Of a stretch of DNA of 64,000 bases, positions 51,600 to 60,197 are shown one piece after another (position 1 is the first letter of the stretch; every line of letters begins with the position of its first letter). Origin of the DNA: Kineococcus aurantiacus (GTDB lineage Bacteria > Actinomycetota > Actinomycetes > Actinomycetales > Kineococcaceae); NCBI RefSeq assembly GCF_013409345.1, contig NZ_JACCBB010000001.1:806001-870000 (forward strand). The letters run 5' to 3'. The notes under the pieces are model-generated. The model did no database searches, was not told where the DNA came from, and saw only the letters and a list, made by a program, of their open reading frames with translations. Made by a program: the position numbers and the translations under genes.

Positions 51600-54143
51600 T
51601 CACGCCGGGACGATGTTGACCAGCTTCGGCGCGCGGACGACGACGGTCCGCAGGTCCCGCCCGGCCAGCGCCGCCTGCACCTTCTCCGAGGCCAGCGCCA
51701 GCTCCCGCAGCGCGTCCTGGGCGATGTCCGGGGACACCTCCAGCCGGTCGCGGACCTTGCCCTGCACCTGCACGACGCAGGTCACGGTGTCCTGCACCAG
51801 CAGCGACTCGTCGACCACCGGCCAGCCCGCGCGCGCCACGGCGGGTTCGTGCCCCAGCAGCGACCACATGTCCTCGGCGGCGTAGGGCGCGAACAGCGAC
51901 AGGACGACCGCGACGGCCTCGGTGGCCTCGCGCACGGCGGGGTCGGCCGCGCCGGGGCCGGAGTCGACGGCCTTGCGGGTCGCGTTGACCAGTTCCATCA
52001 GGCGCGCCACGGCCACGTTGAACCGGTACGCCTCGACGTGCCCGGAGACCTCGTGCAGCGTCCGGTGCGTCACCCGGCGCAGGGCCGGGTCACCGGTCGA
52101 GGGGTCGGTGCCCGGCGCGGAGGTCACGTCCCGGGCCAGCCGCCAGGCGCGGCCCAGGAACTTCGCCGACCCCGACGGGGACACGTCGGCCCAGTCGATG
52201 TCGTCCTCGGGCGGGCCCGCGAAGGCCATCGTCAGCCGGACGGCGTCGACGCCGTGCTCCTCCAGCTGGTCCGACAGCCGGACCAGGTTCCCCTTGGACT
52301 TGCTCATGGCCGAACCGTCCATCTGGACCATGCCCTGGTTCAGCAGCCGCGTGAACGGCTCGTCGAACGGCACGTACCCCAGGTCGTGCAGCACCTTGGT
52401 GATGAACCGCGCGTACAGCAGGTGCAGGATCGCGTGGGTCACCCCGCCGACGTACTGGTCGATGGGACCCCACTGCGCGACCAGGTCGGTGTCGAAGGGC
52501 TTGGTGTCGTCGTCCGGGGAGACGAAGCGCAGGTAGTACCAGGAGGAGTCGACGAACGTGTCCATCGTGTCCGGGTCGCGCCGGGCGGGGGTGCCGTCGA
52601 CGGGGCTGGGCACGTTGACCCACTCCTCGGCGGCCCCCAGCGGCGAGGTGCCCTTGGGGGTCAGGTTCAGGCCCTCGCTCGGCGGCAGCAGGACCGGCAG
52701 CTGGTCCTCGGGGACGGGCACCTCACCGGTGGCGGTGTGCACGATCGGGATGGGCGTGCCCCAGTAGCGCTGACGGGAGATCAGCCAGTCGCGCAGCCGG
52801 TAGTTCTTCGCCGCGCGGCCCCTGCCCTCGGCGGTCAGCAGCTCGATGGCCTTCGCGATGCCGGCGGCCTTGTCCAGCCCGTCCAGCGGACCGGAGTTCA
52901 CCAGGACCCCGTCGCCCGCGGTGGCCTCGCCGGACTCGGCGGGGTCCGGCAGCGGGTTGCCGTCGGCGTCGCGGACGTCGACGACGACCCGCACCGGCAG
53001 GCCGAAGGCGCGCGCGAAGTCCAGGTCGCGCTGGTCGTGGGCGGGGACGGCCATGATGGCGCCCGTGCCGTAGTCGGCCAGCACGTAGTCGGCGGCCCAG
53101 ATGGGCAGGCGCTCGCCGTTGACGGGGTTGACGGCGAAGCGGCCCAGGTCGACGCCGGTCTTCTCGCGCTCGGAGGACAGCCGGTCGATCTCAGAGGTCT
53201 CCTGCACCTGCGTGCGGTAGGCCTCGAACGCCTCCCGGACCTGCTCGGAGGCGCCGGCGGCCAGTTCCTCGGCCAGGTCGGAGTCGGCGGCCACGACCAT
53301 GAACGTCGCGCCGTGCAGGGTGTCGGGGCGGGTCGTGTAGACCGTCACCGGTTCGTCGCGGCCCTCGATGGCGAACTCGACCTCAGCGCCGGTGGAACGC
53401 CCGATCCAGTTGCGCTGCATGGAGATCACCTTGGCGGGCCACTGGCCCTCCAGGGTGTCCAGGTCGTCCAGCAGCCGGTCGGCGTACTCGGTGATCCGGA
53501 AGTACCACTGCGTCAGCTTCTTCTTGACGACCTTGGCGCCCGAGCGCTCGGAGGTGCCGTCGGGCAGCACCTGCTCGTTCGCCAGCACCGTCTGGTCGAC
53601 CGGGTCCCAGTTGACCAGGGAGTCCTTGCGGTACGCCAGGCCCTTCTCGTACAGCTTCAGGAACAGCCACTGGTTCCACTTGTAGTACTCGGGGTCGGAG
53701 GTGTGCAGGACGCGGTCCCAGTCGAAGGAGCACGCGTACCGGCGCATCGAGGCCCGCTGCTGGGCGATGTTGTCGTACGTCCACCGCCGCGGGTCCAGGC
53801 CGCGCTTGATGGCGGCGTTCTCGGCGGGCAGGCCGAAGGCGTCCCAGCCGATGGGGTGCATGACGTCGAACCCGCGCTGCACCCAGTACCGGGCGATGAC
53901 GTCGCCCAGCGCGTAGGCCTCGGCGTGACCCATGTGCAGGTCCCCCGAGGGGTACGGGAACATGTCCAGCACGTACTTCTTCGGGCGCTCGTCGCCCGGC
54001 GCCCCGCTGCGGAACGGCTTCAGCTCGTCCCACACGGGCAGCCACTTGTCCTGCAGCGCGAACGCGTCGTAGCGCTGCTCGTCCTGCTCCTGGACCTGCT
54101 CGTGGGCCCGGTCGTGGGCCTGGTCCGTCGACACGTCAGTCAT
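51600..54143 (-). CDS. leuS: Leucyl-tRNA synthetase
   Basis: This 847-aa class I synthetase charges tRNA-Leu. It has the HIGH-type motif [13 protein letters not shown] near residue 60, the CP1 editing domain (about 230-430, [12 protein letters not shown]), and KMSKS-type AMSKSKGN near 610. An N-terminal acidic tail of about 28 residues precedes the family core. The ATG follows GGGAGGACGAG. Usual actinobacterial place upstream of the com genes, although a kinase, GH16 and GH3 block now separates them. Confidence 0.97.
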   Translation of the reverse strand: MTDVSTDQAHDRAHEQVQEQDEQRYDAFALQDKWLPVWDELKPFRSGAPGDERPKKYVLDMFPYPSGDLHMGHAEAYALGDVIARYWVQRGFDVMHPIGWDAFGLPAENAAIKRGLDPRRWTYDNIAQQRASMRRYACSFDWDRVLHTSDPEYYKWNQWLFLKLYEKGLAYRKDSLVNWDPVDQTVLANEQVLPDGTSERSGAKVVKKKLTQWYFRITEYADRLLDDLDTLEGQWPAKVISMQRNWIGRSTGAEVEFAIEGRDEPVTVYTTRPDTLHGATFMVVAADSDLAEELAAGASEQVREAFEAYRTQVQETSEIDRLSSEREKTGVDLGRFAVNPVNGERLPIWAADYVLADYGTGAIMAVPAHDQRDLDFARAFGLPVRVVVDVRDADGNPLPDPAESGEATAGDGVLVNSGPLDGLDKAAGIAKAIELLTAEGRGRAAKNYRLRDWLISRQRYWGTPIPIVHTATGEVPVPEDQLPVLLPPSEGLNLTPKGTSPLGAAEEWVNVPSPVDGTPARRDPDTMDTFVDSSWYYLRFVSPDDDTKPFDTDLVAQWGPIDQYVGGVTHAILHLLYARFITKVLHDLGYVPFDEPFTRLLNQGMVQMDGSAMSKSKGNLVRLSDQLEEHGVDAVRLTMAFAGPPEDDIDWADVSPSGSAKFLGRAWRLARDVTSAPGTDPSTGDPALRRVTHRTLHEVSGHVEAYRFNVAVARLMELVNATRKAVDSGPGAADPAVREATEAVAVVLSLFAPYAAEDMWSLLGHEPAVARAGWPVVDESLLVQDTVTCVVQVQGKVRDRLEVSPDIAQDALRELALASEKVQAALAGRDLRTVVVRAPKLVNIVPA

Positions 54144-54201
54144 CTCGTCCTCCCGGTGCGCTCGTGCGTCCCGCACCTGCGAACTCGCCTGGACAGCGGA
54201 A

Positions 54202-54223
54202 GACCCCTCGCGCAGGAGGGGTC
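54202..54223 (-). ncRNA. Hairpin in the leuS leader
   Basis: GACCCCTC and GAGGGGTC (8-bp perfect stem, 6-nt loop) lie 58 bp upstream of leuS in the transcribed leader direction. No T-box consensus (AGGGTGGNACCGCG) is present. It could be an attenuator stem or a processing site, but no leader peptide rich in Leu codons is evident. Confidence 0.35.
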
Positions 54224-54304
54224 ACGGTGCGAGCACCTGCGGGGCCGCAGCAGCTCAGCACCGGCCGGGAAGTCGGCGGGAAGACACGGGGGAAGCCTAC
54301 TCGC

Positions 54305-55240
54305 TCACGCCTGCGGACGTTCCGGTCGGGCGGCGCGGTCGTTGCGGCGGCGCCCCCAGCCGTGCGAGGGGGTGCTGCGGCGCAGGGCGCGGCGCTGGGC
54401 CAGGGCCTGCTCGGCGCGCACCAGCAGGTCGCTGAGACCGCCCTCGTCCCAGGGGGCCAGGACCGCGGCACCGGCCTCGACGGACAGCCGGGCGGCGCGC
54501 TGGCCGCCGCCGGTCAGCCGGCCCTGCGCCAGGCCCACCCGGATGCGGCGCTCGAGCTCCTGGGCGTGCAGCCCGGACCCGGGCCCCAGGACGACGAAGC
54601 GGCCCCCACCCTCGTGCGCGACGACGTCGGAGGTGCGGGTGGCCCCGCGCAGCGCGGACGCCGCCGCGGTCCACTCCGCCTCCCGCCGGACCCGCTCCTG
54701 GGTGGCGGTCCGCGGCGGGCCGCCGAGCTGGACGGCCGAGGAGACCTCGACGACGCAGGCGTGCACCGCGCCGCTGGAGCGGCGGGCCGACTCCAGGACC
54801 TGCCGGCCCACGAGCACCAGCCCGCGCCGGTTGAGCAGGCCCGTGACGGCGTCGTCGACCTTCTCGTCGCGGGCGGCCTCGAGCGCCGACAGGAGCTGGC
54901 CGGCGGCCTGCTCGGCCGCGCGGTGGGCCCGCGCCGTCAGGGCCAGCGCCACGCCGAGGACGACGGCCAGCAGGGCGAGCGCGCCCAGGGCGACGACCAG
55001 CGCGGTGACCGTCGGGGTGAGCGCCGCCGCGAGCACCACCGCGACCGCGCCGGCGGTGGGCACCAGCAGCAGGGCGGCCCGCAGACCCCGGCCCCCGGGC
55101 GCGCCGCCGGTGCGCCGCGGGCGCACGACGGACCCGGTGGGCGCGTCCGGCCCGGCGGTCCCGGGGGCGGCGGGCGCGCCGGTCACCTCCCCGGCGGTGG
55201 CTGCCGGGGGCGTCGGGGGGCGGGAGGGCGAGGAGGGCAC
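54305..55240 (-). CDS. Membrane protein with degenerate GGDEF domain
   Basis: This 311-aa protein has a Pro-rich N-terminus, two adjacent membrane helices (about 53-75 and 80-105) and a GGDEF-like domain (about 128-285) recognised by DDAVTGLLNRRGL. The signature loop reads GGGRF instead of GGDEF, so cyclase activity is unlikely. It may bind GTP or c-di-GMP or signal by contact. I chose the GTG at 55240 with GGGAGG upstream. It lies between aroE-like and leuS genes. Confidence 0.75.
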   Translation of the reverse strand: MPSSPSRPPTPPAATAGEVTGAPAAPGTAGPDAPTGSVVRPRRTGGAPGGRGLRAALLLVPTAGAVAVVLAAALTPTVTALVVALGALALLAVVLGVALALTARAHRAAEQAAGQLLSALEAARDEKVDDAVTGLLNRRGLVLVGRQVLESARRSSGAVHACVVEVSSAVQLGGPPRTATQERVRREAEWTAAASALRGATRTSDVVAHEGGGRFVVLGPGSGLHAQELERRIRVGLAQGRLTGGGQRAARLSVEAGAAVLAPWDEGGLSDLLVRAEQALAQRRALRRSTPSHGWGRRRNDRAARPERPQA

Positions 55241-55281
55241 CCCTCGATCCTCCCGCGCGCGGGCCCGCTCCGGGGCCCCTC

Positions 55282-56097
55282 TCACCCCTCCTGGCGGGAG
55301 AACTCACCCGCTCGGCGGACCTGGTCGGGGGTGGGGCGCACCCCGGTGTAGAGGGCGAACTGCTCGGCGGCCTGCAGCGCGGCCACCTCGGTGCCCGTGA
55401 CGACGGTGCGGCCCAGCTCGCGGGCCAGGCGCACCAGCGAGGTGTCCTCGGGGACGGCGACGACCTCGAAGACGGCGCGGGCGGCCTCGACGACCTCGCG
55501 GGCGACGGGCAGGTCGTGCTCGGCGGGGCCGCCGGCCATGCCGACGGGGGTGGCGTTCAGGACGAGCGCGGGCCGTTCGGCGCCGAGCACGGGCAGCCAC
55601 CGGGCGCCGTACTGCGCGGCCAGGGGCGCGCCGGTGGCCTCGTTGCGGGCCACGACGAGCAGGTCGTCGAAGCCGTTGTCGCGCAGGGCGGCGAGCGAGG
55701 CCTTGGCCATGCCGCCGCTGCCGAGGACGGCGGCGGCGCCCTGCGGGGTGATGCCGTGCTCGGCGAGCAGGGTCGCCACGGCGACGTAGTCGGTGTTGTG
55801 CGCGACGAGCCGGCCGCCGGTGTTGACGATCGTGTTCACCGAGTCGATGGCCGCGGCGGAGGCCTCCAGCTCGTCGACGAGCGGGATCACGGCCTCCTTG
55901 TAGGGCATGGAGATCCCGGCGCCGCGGACGCCCAGGGCCCGGATGCCCCCGATCGCGGCGGGCAGGTCGTCGGTGGTGAACGCCTTGTAGACGAAGTCGA
56001 GGCCGAGCTCGGCGTAGAGGAAGTTGTGGAAGCGGGTGCCGAGGTTGCTGGGGCGGCCCGACAGCGACAGGCAGAGCTGGGTGTCCTTGGAGATCAC
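55282..56097 (-). CDS. Shikimate/quinate dehydrogenase-like protein
   Basis: This 271-aa protein has an AroE-type substrate domain with SMPYKEAV (catalytic Lys near residue 67) and HNTDYVA (catalytic Asp near 102), a Rossmann motif GSGGMAKAS near 126, and NATPVGM. It reduces 3-dehydroshikimate or a related compound. Location away from the aro operon and the altered N-terminus (LCLSLSGRPSNLGTRFHN) suggest a specialised SDH-like (YdiB/RifI class) enzyme rather than housekeeping AroE. GTG start; CACACT lies 6 bp upstream. Confidence 0.82.
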   Translation of the reverse strand: MISKDTQLCLSLSGRPSNLGTRFHNFLYAELGLDFVYKAFTTDDLPAAIGGIRALGVRGAGISMPYKEAVIPLVDELEASAAAIDSVNTIVNTGGRLVAHNTDYVAVATLLAEHGITPQGAAAVLGSGGMAKASLAALRDNGFDDLLVVARNEATGAPLAAQYGARWLPVLGAERPALVLNATPVGMAGGPAEHDLPVAREVVEAARAVFEVVAVPEDTSLVRLARELGRTVVTGTEVAALQAAEQFALYTGVRPTPDQVRRAGEFSRQEG

Positions 56098-56144
56098 CGC
56101 CCCAGTGTGGAACAGGATCGACTTGTTGATGGTTCAATGACGAT

Positions 56145-57170
56145 GTGAAGCGCATCGGGTTCCTGTCCTTCGGGCACTACCAGCCGGTCCCGGGCTCGGC
56201 CGCCCGGACCGCGCGCGAGGCCCTCGTCCAGACCGTCGAGCTCGCGGTGGCCGCCGAGGAGCTCGGCTTCGACGGCGCCTACGTGCGGGTGCACCACTTC
56301 GCCCGCCAGCAGGCCGCGCCCTTCCCGGTCCTCGCCGCCATGGCCGCCCGCACGAGCCGCATCGAGCTCGGCACGGGCGTCATCGACATGCGGTACGAGA
56401 ACCCGCTCTACATGGCCGAGGAGGCGGCGATGACGGACCTGCTCTCCGACGGCCGGCTCCAGCTCGGCGTGAGCCGGGGATCACCCGAGCCCGCCCTGCA
56501 CGGCCCGGCCACCTTCGGGTACGTACCGGCCGAGGGCGAGACCGAGGCCGACATGGCCCGCCGGCACACCGACGTCTTCCGCCGCGCCATCGCCGGCGCC
56601 GGCGTCGCGGAGTCGAACCCGCGGATGACCGGCCGCAGCGTGCACCTGCCGGTCCTGCCCCAGTCCCCCGGTCTGTCCGACCGGATCTGGTGGGGTTCGG
56701 GCAGCCGCGAGACCGCCCGCTGGACCGCCGAGCAGGGCATGAACCTCATGAGCTCCACCCTGCTCACCGAGGACACCGGCATCCCCTTCGACGAGCTGCA
56801 GGCCGAGCAGATCGCCCTGTTCCGGCAGGTGTGGAAGGAGTCCGGCTGGGAGCGCGAACCGCGCGTCTCGGTCTCCCGCAGCGTCATGCCCATCGTCGAC
56901 GACCTCGACGAGGCGTACTTCGGCCGCGACCGCGGCTCCACCGACCAGGTGGGCTCCCTCGGCGAACCCGGCCTGGCGCGGTTCGGCAAGACCTACGCGG
57001 GCGACCCCGACCAGGTCGCCGAGGACCTCGCCAAGGACGCCGCCGTGCGCGAGGCCGACACCCTGCTCGTCACGATCCCCAACGCGCTCGGGGTGGACTA
57101 CAACACCCACCTCATGAGCTCCATCGCCGAGCACGTCGCCCCGGCGCTGGGCTGGCGGCCCGCGCGCTGA
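56145..57170 (+). CDS. LLM class flavin-dependent oxidoreductase
   Basis: This 341-aa luciferase-like enzyme begins MKRIGFLSFGHYQPVPGS and shares that opening and the barrel layout with the protein at 19575-20591. It has SRIELGTGVIDMRYENPLYMAEE and a late Gly/Trp-rich IWWGSGS. Cofactor FMN or F420 is expected; substrate unknown. The GTG follows TTCAAT (56133-56138) by 6 bp. It diverges from the aroE-like gene. Confidence 0.87.
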   Translation: MKRIGFLSFGHYQPVPGSAARTAREALVQTVELAVAAEELGFDGAYVRVHHFARQQAAPFPVLAAMAARTSRIELGTGVIDMRYENPLYMAEEAAMTDLLSDGRLQLGVSRGSPEPALHGPATFGYVPAEGETEADMARRHTDVFRRAIAGAGVAESNPRMTGRSVHLPVLPQSPGLSDRIWWGSGSRETARWTAEQGMNLMSSTLLTEDTGIPFDELQAEQIALFRQVWKESGWEREPRVSVSRSVMPIVDDLDEAYFGRDRGSTDQVGSLGEPGLARFGKTYAGDPDQVAEDLAKDAAVREADTLLVTIPNALGVDYNTHLMSSIAEHVAPALGWRPAR

Positions 57171-57189
57171 GGCCCCACCACCCGGGCCT

Positions 57190-57215
57190 GGTGCTCCCGT
57201 CCCCGCGGGAGCACC
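57190..57215 (+). terminator. Hairpin terminator after LLM gene
   Basis: GGTGCTCCCG and CGGGAGCACC form a perfect 10-bp stem with a 6-nt loop, 19 bp after the LLM stop; flanking C- and G-rich stretches (57175-57189 and 57216-57233) extend the pairing imperfectly. Confidence 0.75.
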
Positions 57216-57237
57216 CTGGTCCCGGGGGTGGAGGGAC

Positions 57238-58029
57238 GTGGACGTCTCGCGGCGGTCGTTCGTGGCGGCCGGCAGCGGTGCCGGTCTGGCCGCCGTCCTC
57301 GGCCGCCCACCGGACGAGGTGACGTTCTGGGCCGCCGACCTGCTCACCGGGCGCGGCGCGCGCCACCACGCCGACGAGCCCCGCCCCGTCCTGACGCTGT
57401 CGGCCGGGGCCGCCCTGGGTCTGCTCGTGGCCCGGCACGGACCCGGTGTCCTGGCCCGGCGCGTGCGCTACGGCGCCGACCGGCTCGTGGCCCCCTCCCC
57501 CGTGTGCGCCTGGCACGTCCCCGGCGGCCTGTCCGTCGGGCGGCTCGGCGACGCGGCCCTGCGCCGGGCCGACGCGACCGCCACGAACCTCCTGCTGACC
57601 CGGGCGGGCGGCCCGGCGGCCGTGACGGGCTTCTGCCGCCGCCTCGGCGACCGCCGGACCCGCGTCGACCGCCTGGCCCCCGGTTCCTGCGCGGGGGCGC
57701 CGTGGGATCCGCAGGACACCACCACGACGTCGGCGCTGGCGCTGACGCACGGCACGCTGCTGCTCGGCACCGCCCTGCCCCCGCCGGCGCGGGCCCGGTT
57801 CGCCGGGTTGTTCCCGACGACCGGGCTGCGCGGCGGGTGGCGGCTGACCGGCACCCACTCCACCGGCCGCTACGGCACGGCCGCGCTCGTGGGCACCGCC
57901 GCCCGCGGGCGGCGGCGGGTGCTGGTGGCCGCGACGGTGCGCGCGGGGCAACCGGCCGTCCCCGGGTCCCGCGCGGCGGTGACCGGGGTGGTGGAGGCGC
58001 TGCTGGAGGGGCTGGACCGCTGGTGGTGA
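57238..58029 (+). CDS. Tat-exported class A beta-lactamase fold, catalytically inactive
   Basis: This 263-aa protein has a Tat-like signal (SRRSF at residues 4-8) followed by a class A serine beta-lactamase fold, seen from ADATATNLLLTRAGG (SDNTAANLLL region), DRLAP (DRWEP) and QDTTTTSALA (RDTTTP). The active site is lost: SxxK reads SAGA (55-58), SDN reads ADA (111-113), the Glu166 position is Ala147, and KTG reads STG (208-210). It should not hydrolyse beta-lactams; it may bind cell-wall peptides or be a structural relic. The GGAGGG lies only 2 bp before the GTG. Confidence 0.78.
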   Translation: MDVSRRSFVAAGSGAGLAAVLGRPPDEVTFWAADLLTGRGARHHADEPRPVLTLSAGAALGLLVARHGPGVLARRVRYGADRLVAPSPVCAWHVPGGLSVGRLGDAALRRADATATNLLLTRAGGPAAVTGFCRRLGDRRTRVDRLAPGSCAGAPWDPQDTTTTSALALTHGTLLLGTALPPPARARFAGLFPTTGLRGGWRLTGTHSTGRYGTAALVGTAARGRRRVLVAATVRAGQPAVPGSRAAVTGVVEALLEGLDRWW

Positions 58030-58050
58030 GCGCAGCACCCCGGGGACGAC

Positions 58051-58080
58051 GAAGGGCCCGGACTCTCGTCCGGGCCCTTC
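58051..58080. terminator. Bidirectional terminator shared by beta-lactamase-like gene and tRNA-Ala
   Basis: GAAGGGCCCGGAC and GTCCGGGCCCTTC form a perfect 13-bp stem with a TCTC loop. It lies 21 bp after the beta-lactamase-like stop and immediately beyond the 3' end of the minus-strand tRNA. Confidence 0.9.
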
Positions 58081-58085
58081 TGGGG

Positions 58086-58158
58086 TGGAGCTGAGGGGAC
58101 TCGAACCCCTGACCCCCTCCATGCCATGGAGGTGCGCTACCAGCTGCGCCACAGCCCC
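58086..58158 (-). tRNA. tRNA-Ala (GGC anticodon)
   Basis: The minus strand folds as a complete 73-nt tRNA: acceptor GGGGCTG/CAGCTCC with A73, D arm GCGC...GCGC, anticodon stem CCTCC/GGAGG with loop ATGGCAT (anticodon GGC), and T arm AGGGG-TTCGAGT-CCCCT. The genome follows A73 with CCCC, so CCA is not encoded and must be added. It keeps its usual actinobacterial place near rsfS and leuS. Confidence 0.96.
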
Positions 58159-58239
58159 TTGCTCTCGTTCATCACCCCGGGTTTCCCCCTGGCGACAGAG
58201 AGAACACTACCTCACGGGCGGGGGTGCTGGTGACCACCC

Positions 58240-58866
58240 TCAGCCTTCGGCGCCCACGGAGGCACCCGCCGACCCCGCGTTCCACTCCTCGAGGACCCAG
58301 CCGTGACCCCGGCGGGTCAGCACGGCCCAGTGGCCGTTGCGGAAGCCGGCCAGCGCTCTCGTGGCCACCGGGGGCAGGCCGACGAGCCGCAGGACGCCGG
58401 CCTTCAGCGCGGCCCCGTGCGCGACGACCAGGAGCGTGCCCTCGACGGTGGACGCGTGCCGTTCCACGGCACCGGCGACGCGGGTCCCCAGCTCCAGGCG
58501 GTTCTCCCCGCCGCCCACCCGGACGTCGTCGCCGCGGCGCCAGGCGGCGTGCTCCTCGGGCCAGCGCGCCTCGATCTCGGCGCCCAGCAGCCCCTCCCAG
58601 GCTCCGGCGTGGACCTCCCGCAGGTCCGGGTCGGTGCGCAGCGCGTGGCCCGTGCGGGAGGTCAGCGCCCGCGCCGTCTCCACGGCGCGGGACAGGTCCG
58701 AGGCGACGACGGCGTCGATCGGCTGCCCGGCGAGGTGCGCGGCCGCCGCGGCGGCCTGGGCCCGCCCGACGTCGTCCAGCGGGACGTCGAGCTGGCCCTG
58801 GAAGCGGTTCTCGGCGTTGAAGGTGGTGCGACCGTGCCGCCAGAGGACGACACGACGCGCGCTCAC
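58240..58866 (-). CDS. Histidine phosphatase (phosphoglycerate mutase-like)
   Basis: This 208-aa protein has the RHG motif LWRHGRTTFNAENRFQG (His11 nucleophile), a second His in VVAHGAALKAG near 149, and a Glu in EVHAGAWEG near 84. It is a broad-specificity phosphatase-like member commonly placed after rsfS in actinobacteria. Substrate unknown. GTG start, 10 bp after rsfS. Confidence 0.9.
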   Translation of the reverse strand: MSARRVVLWRHGRTTFNAENRFQGQLDVPLDDVGRAQAAAAAAHLAGQPIDAVVASDLSRAVETARALTSRTGHALRTDPDLREVHAGAWEGLLGAEIEARWPEEHAAWRRGDDVRVGGGENRLELGTRVAGAVERHASTVEGTLLVVAHGAALKAGVLRLVGLPPVATRALAGFRNGHWAVLTRRGHGWVLEEWNAGSAGASVGAEG

Positions 58867-58876
58867 GACGCCGGGC

Positions 58877-59257
58877 TCAGGCGGAGGCGTCGCTCGCGGC
58901 GTGCTCGGGCAGCTCGATGAGGGGGCAGTCCTTCCAGAGGCGCTCGAGGGCGTAGTACTCGCGCTCCTCGGTGTGCTGGACGTGCACGACGACGTCGACG
59001 AAGTCCAGCAGCACCCAACGGCCCTCGCGCTCGCCCTCGCGGCGGACGGGCTTGGAGCCCAGCGGCAGGAGCGTCTCCTCGATGGCCTCGGCGATCGCGC
59101 GCACCTGGCGCTCGTTCGGGGCCGAGGCCAGCAGGAAGGCGTCGGTGATGAACAGCTGGTCGGAGACGTCCAGCGCGATCACGTCGGTCGCGAGCTTGTC
59201 CGAAGCTGCTGCCGCAGCTGCGGTCACGAGCTCGAGAGAACGGTCGGAGGCGGGCAC
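58877..59257 (-). CDS. rsfS: Ribosomal silencing factor RsfS
   Basis: This 126-aa protein has the RsfS pattern DVIALDVSDQLFITDAFLLAS, the ERQVRAIAEAIEETL helix, and WVLLDFVDVVVHV near the C-terminus. It binds L14 and blocks subunit joining when nutrients run short. GTG start with AGGAG 4 bp upstream. Operon with nadD and the phosphatase, as is usual. Confidence 0.95.
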   Translation of the reverse strand: MPASDRSLELVTAAAAAASDKLATDVIALDVSDQLFITDAFLLASAPNERQVRAIAEAIEETLLPLGSKPVRREGEREGRWVLLDFVDVVVHVQHTEEREYYALERLWKDCPLIELPEHAASDASA

Positions 59258-59288
59258 GGTACTCCTAGGAGGGGTGTTCGGAACGGCT

Positions 59289-59936
59289 TCAGCCGTTCGA
59301 TTCTCCCACGGCCGCCGGCGCGGGCTCGTCCGCGCGCGCGTAGAGCCGGTGCTTGGAGATGTGCTGGACGACGCCGTCCGGCACGAGGTACCAGACCGGC
59401 AGGCCGTCGGCGACGCGCCGGCGGCAGTCGGTGGAGGAGATCGACAGGGCCGGCACCTCCATCAGGCTCACCCCGTCCAGCGGCAGGCCGTCGTCGGTCA
59501 GCGCGTGCCCGGGACGGCTCACCCCGACGAAGTGGGCCAGCGACCACAGCTCGGCGACGTCCTTCCACTGCAGGATCTGCGCCAGCGCGTCAGCCCCGGT
59601 GATGAAGAAGAGGTCGGCCTCGGGGCGCAGGTCGTGCAGCTCCCGCAGCGTGTCGATCGTGTACGTGAACCCGCCGCGGTCGATGTCCACCCGGGACACC
59701 GTGAAGCGCGGGTTCGACGCGGTCGCGATGACCGTCATGAGGTAGCGGTGCTCGGCGGGGGCGATGTCCCCGCGCGACTTCTGCCACGGCCGGCCGGTCG
59801 GCACGAAGACGACCTCGTCGAGGTCGAAGCGGGCCGCGACCTCGCTGGCGGCCACGAGGTGGCCGTGGTGGATCGGGTCGAAGGTGCCGCCCATCACGCC
59901 CAGGCGCGGGCGGCGACCGTCCGCCGGGGACGTCAG
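59289..59936 (-). CDS. nadD: Nicotinate-nucleotide adenylyltransferase NadD
   Basis: This 215-aa enzyme adenylates nicotinate mononucleotide in NAD synthesis. It has [14 protein letters not shown] (GxFxPxHxGH) and the C-terminal [21 protein letters not shown] (ISSTxIR). No ATG or GTG gives the usual N-terminal extension; a CTG at 59936 overlaps the stop of the upstream 52-aa gene as CTGA, matching the ATGA/GTGA couplings elsewhere here, and yields [19 protein letters not shown]. The only alternative is GTG at 59897, with no ribosome site. Confidence 0.93.
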   Translation of the reverse strand: MTSPADGRRPRLGVMGGTFDPIHHGHLVAASEVAARFDLDEVVFVPTGRPWQKSRGDIAPAEHRYLMTVIATASNPRFTVSRVDIDRGGFTYTIDTLRELHDLRPEADLFFITGADALAQILQWKDVAELWSLAHFVGVSRPGHALTDDGLPLDGVSLMEVPALSISSTDCRRRVADGLPVWYLVPDGVVQHISKHRLYARADEPAPAAVGESNG

Positions 59937-60091
59937 TGACGGGTCCCGACGCTCTTGAAGCCCATCGTGACGATGAGCAGCGCGGCGAGCACGCAGAAGG
60001 CGATGGTCGCGAACACGTACGGCGAGGGCAGACCCGCGCCGTGGGTCTCCTCGGTCGTCTGGACGGCTTCGGCGACGAGCGCGTGCAGCAT
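59933..60091 (-). CDS. 52-aa single-pass membrane protein upstream of nadD
   Basis: A short ORF encodes [20 protein letters not shown], then one membrane helix (about residues 24-44, [20 protein letters not shown]) and a basic end. The ATG has GGAGG 6 bp upstream. It is the first gene of the nadD-rsfS operon and is coupled to nadD by CTGA. Function unknown; small membrane ORFs in this position occur in related actinobacteria. It is easily missed because of its length. Confidence 0.8.
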   Translation of the reverse strand: MLHALVAEAVQTTEETHGAGLPSPYVFATIAFCVLAALLIVTMGFKSVGTRH

Positions 60092-60197
60092 GGGGGTCCT
60101 CCGTAGAGCGTGCCTGGAGCGTCAGGTGGAGCGTCTGGTCGTACGTCGGGCCCAGTCTCGCACGCCGCCCCCGCGGCGGCTGCGGCAGGATCACCGT

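Noticed and set aside
54144-54304. T-box riboswitch in the leuS leader
   Set aside because: No AGGGTGGNACCGCG-like sequence or Stem I; only one short hairpin is seen.
51480-55400. Long plus-strand open frame antisense to leuS
   Set aside because: Low-complexity shadow of leuS and the GGDEF-like gene.
57238-58029. Active beta-lactamase giving antibiotic resistance
   Set aside because: All general acid/base and oxyanion-related motif residues are replaced; only the fold is retained.
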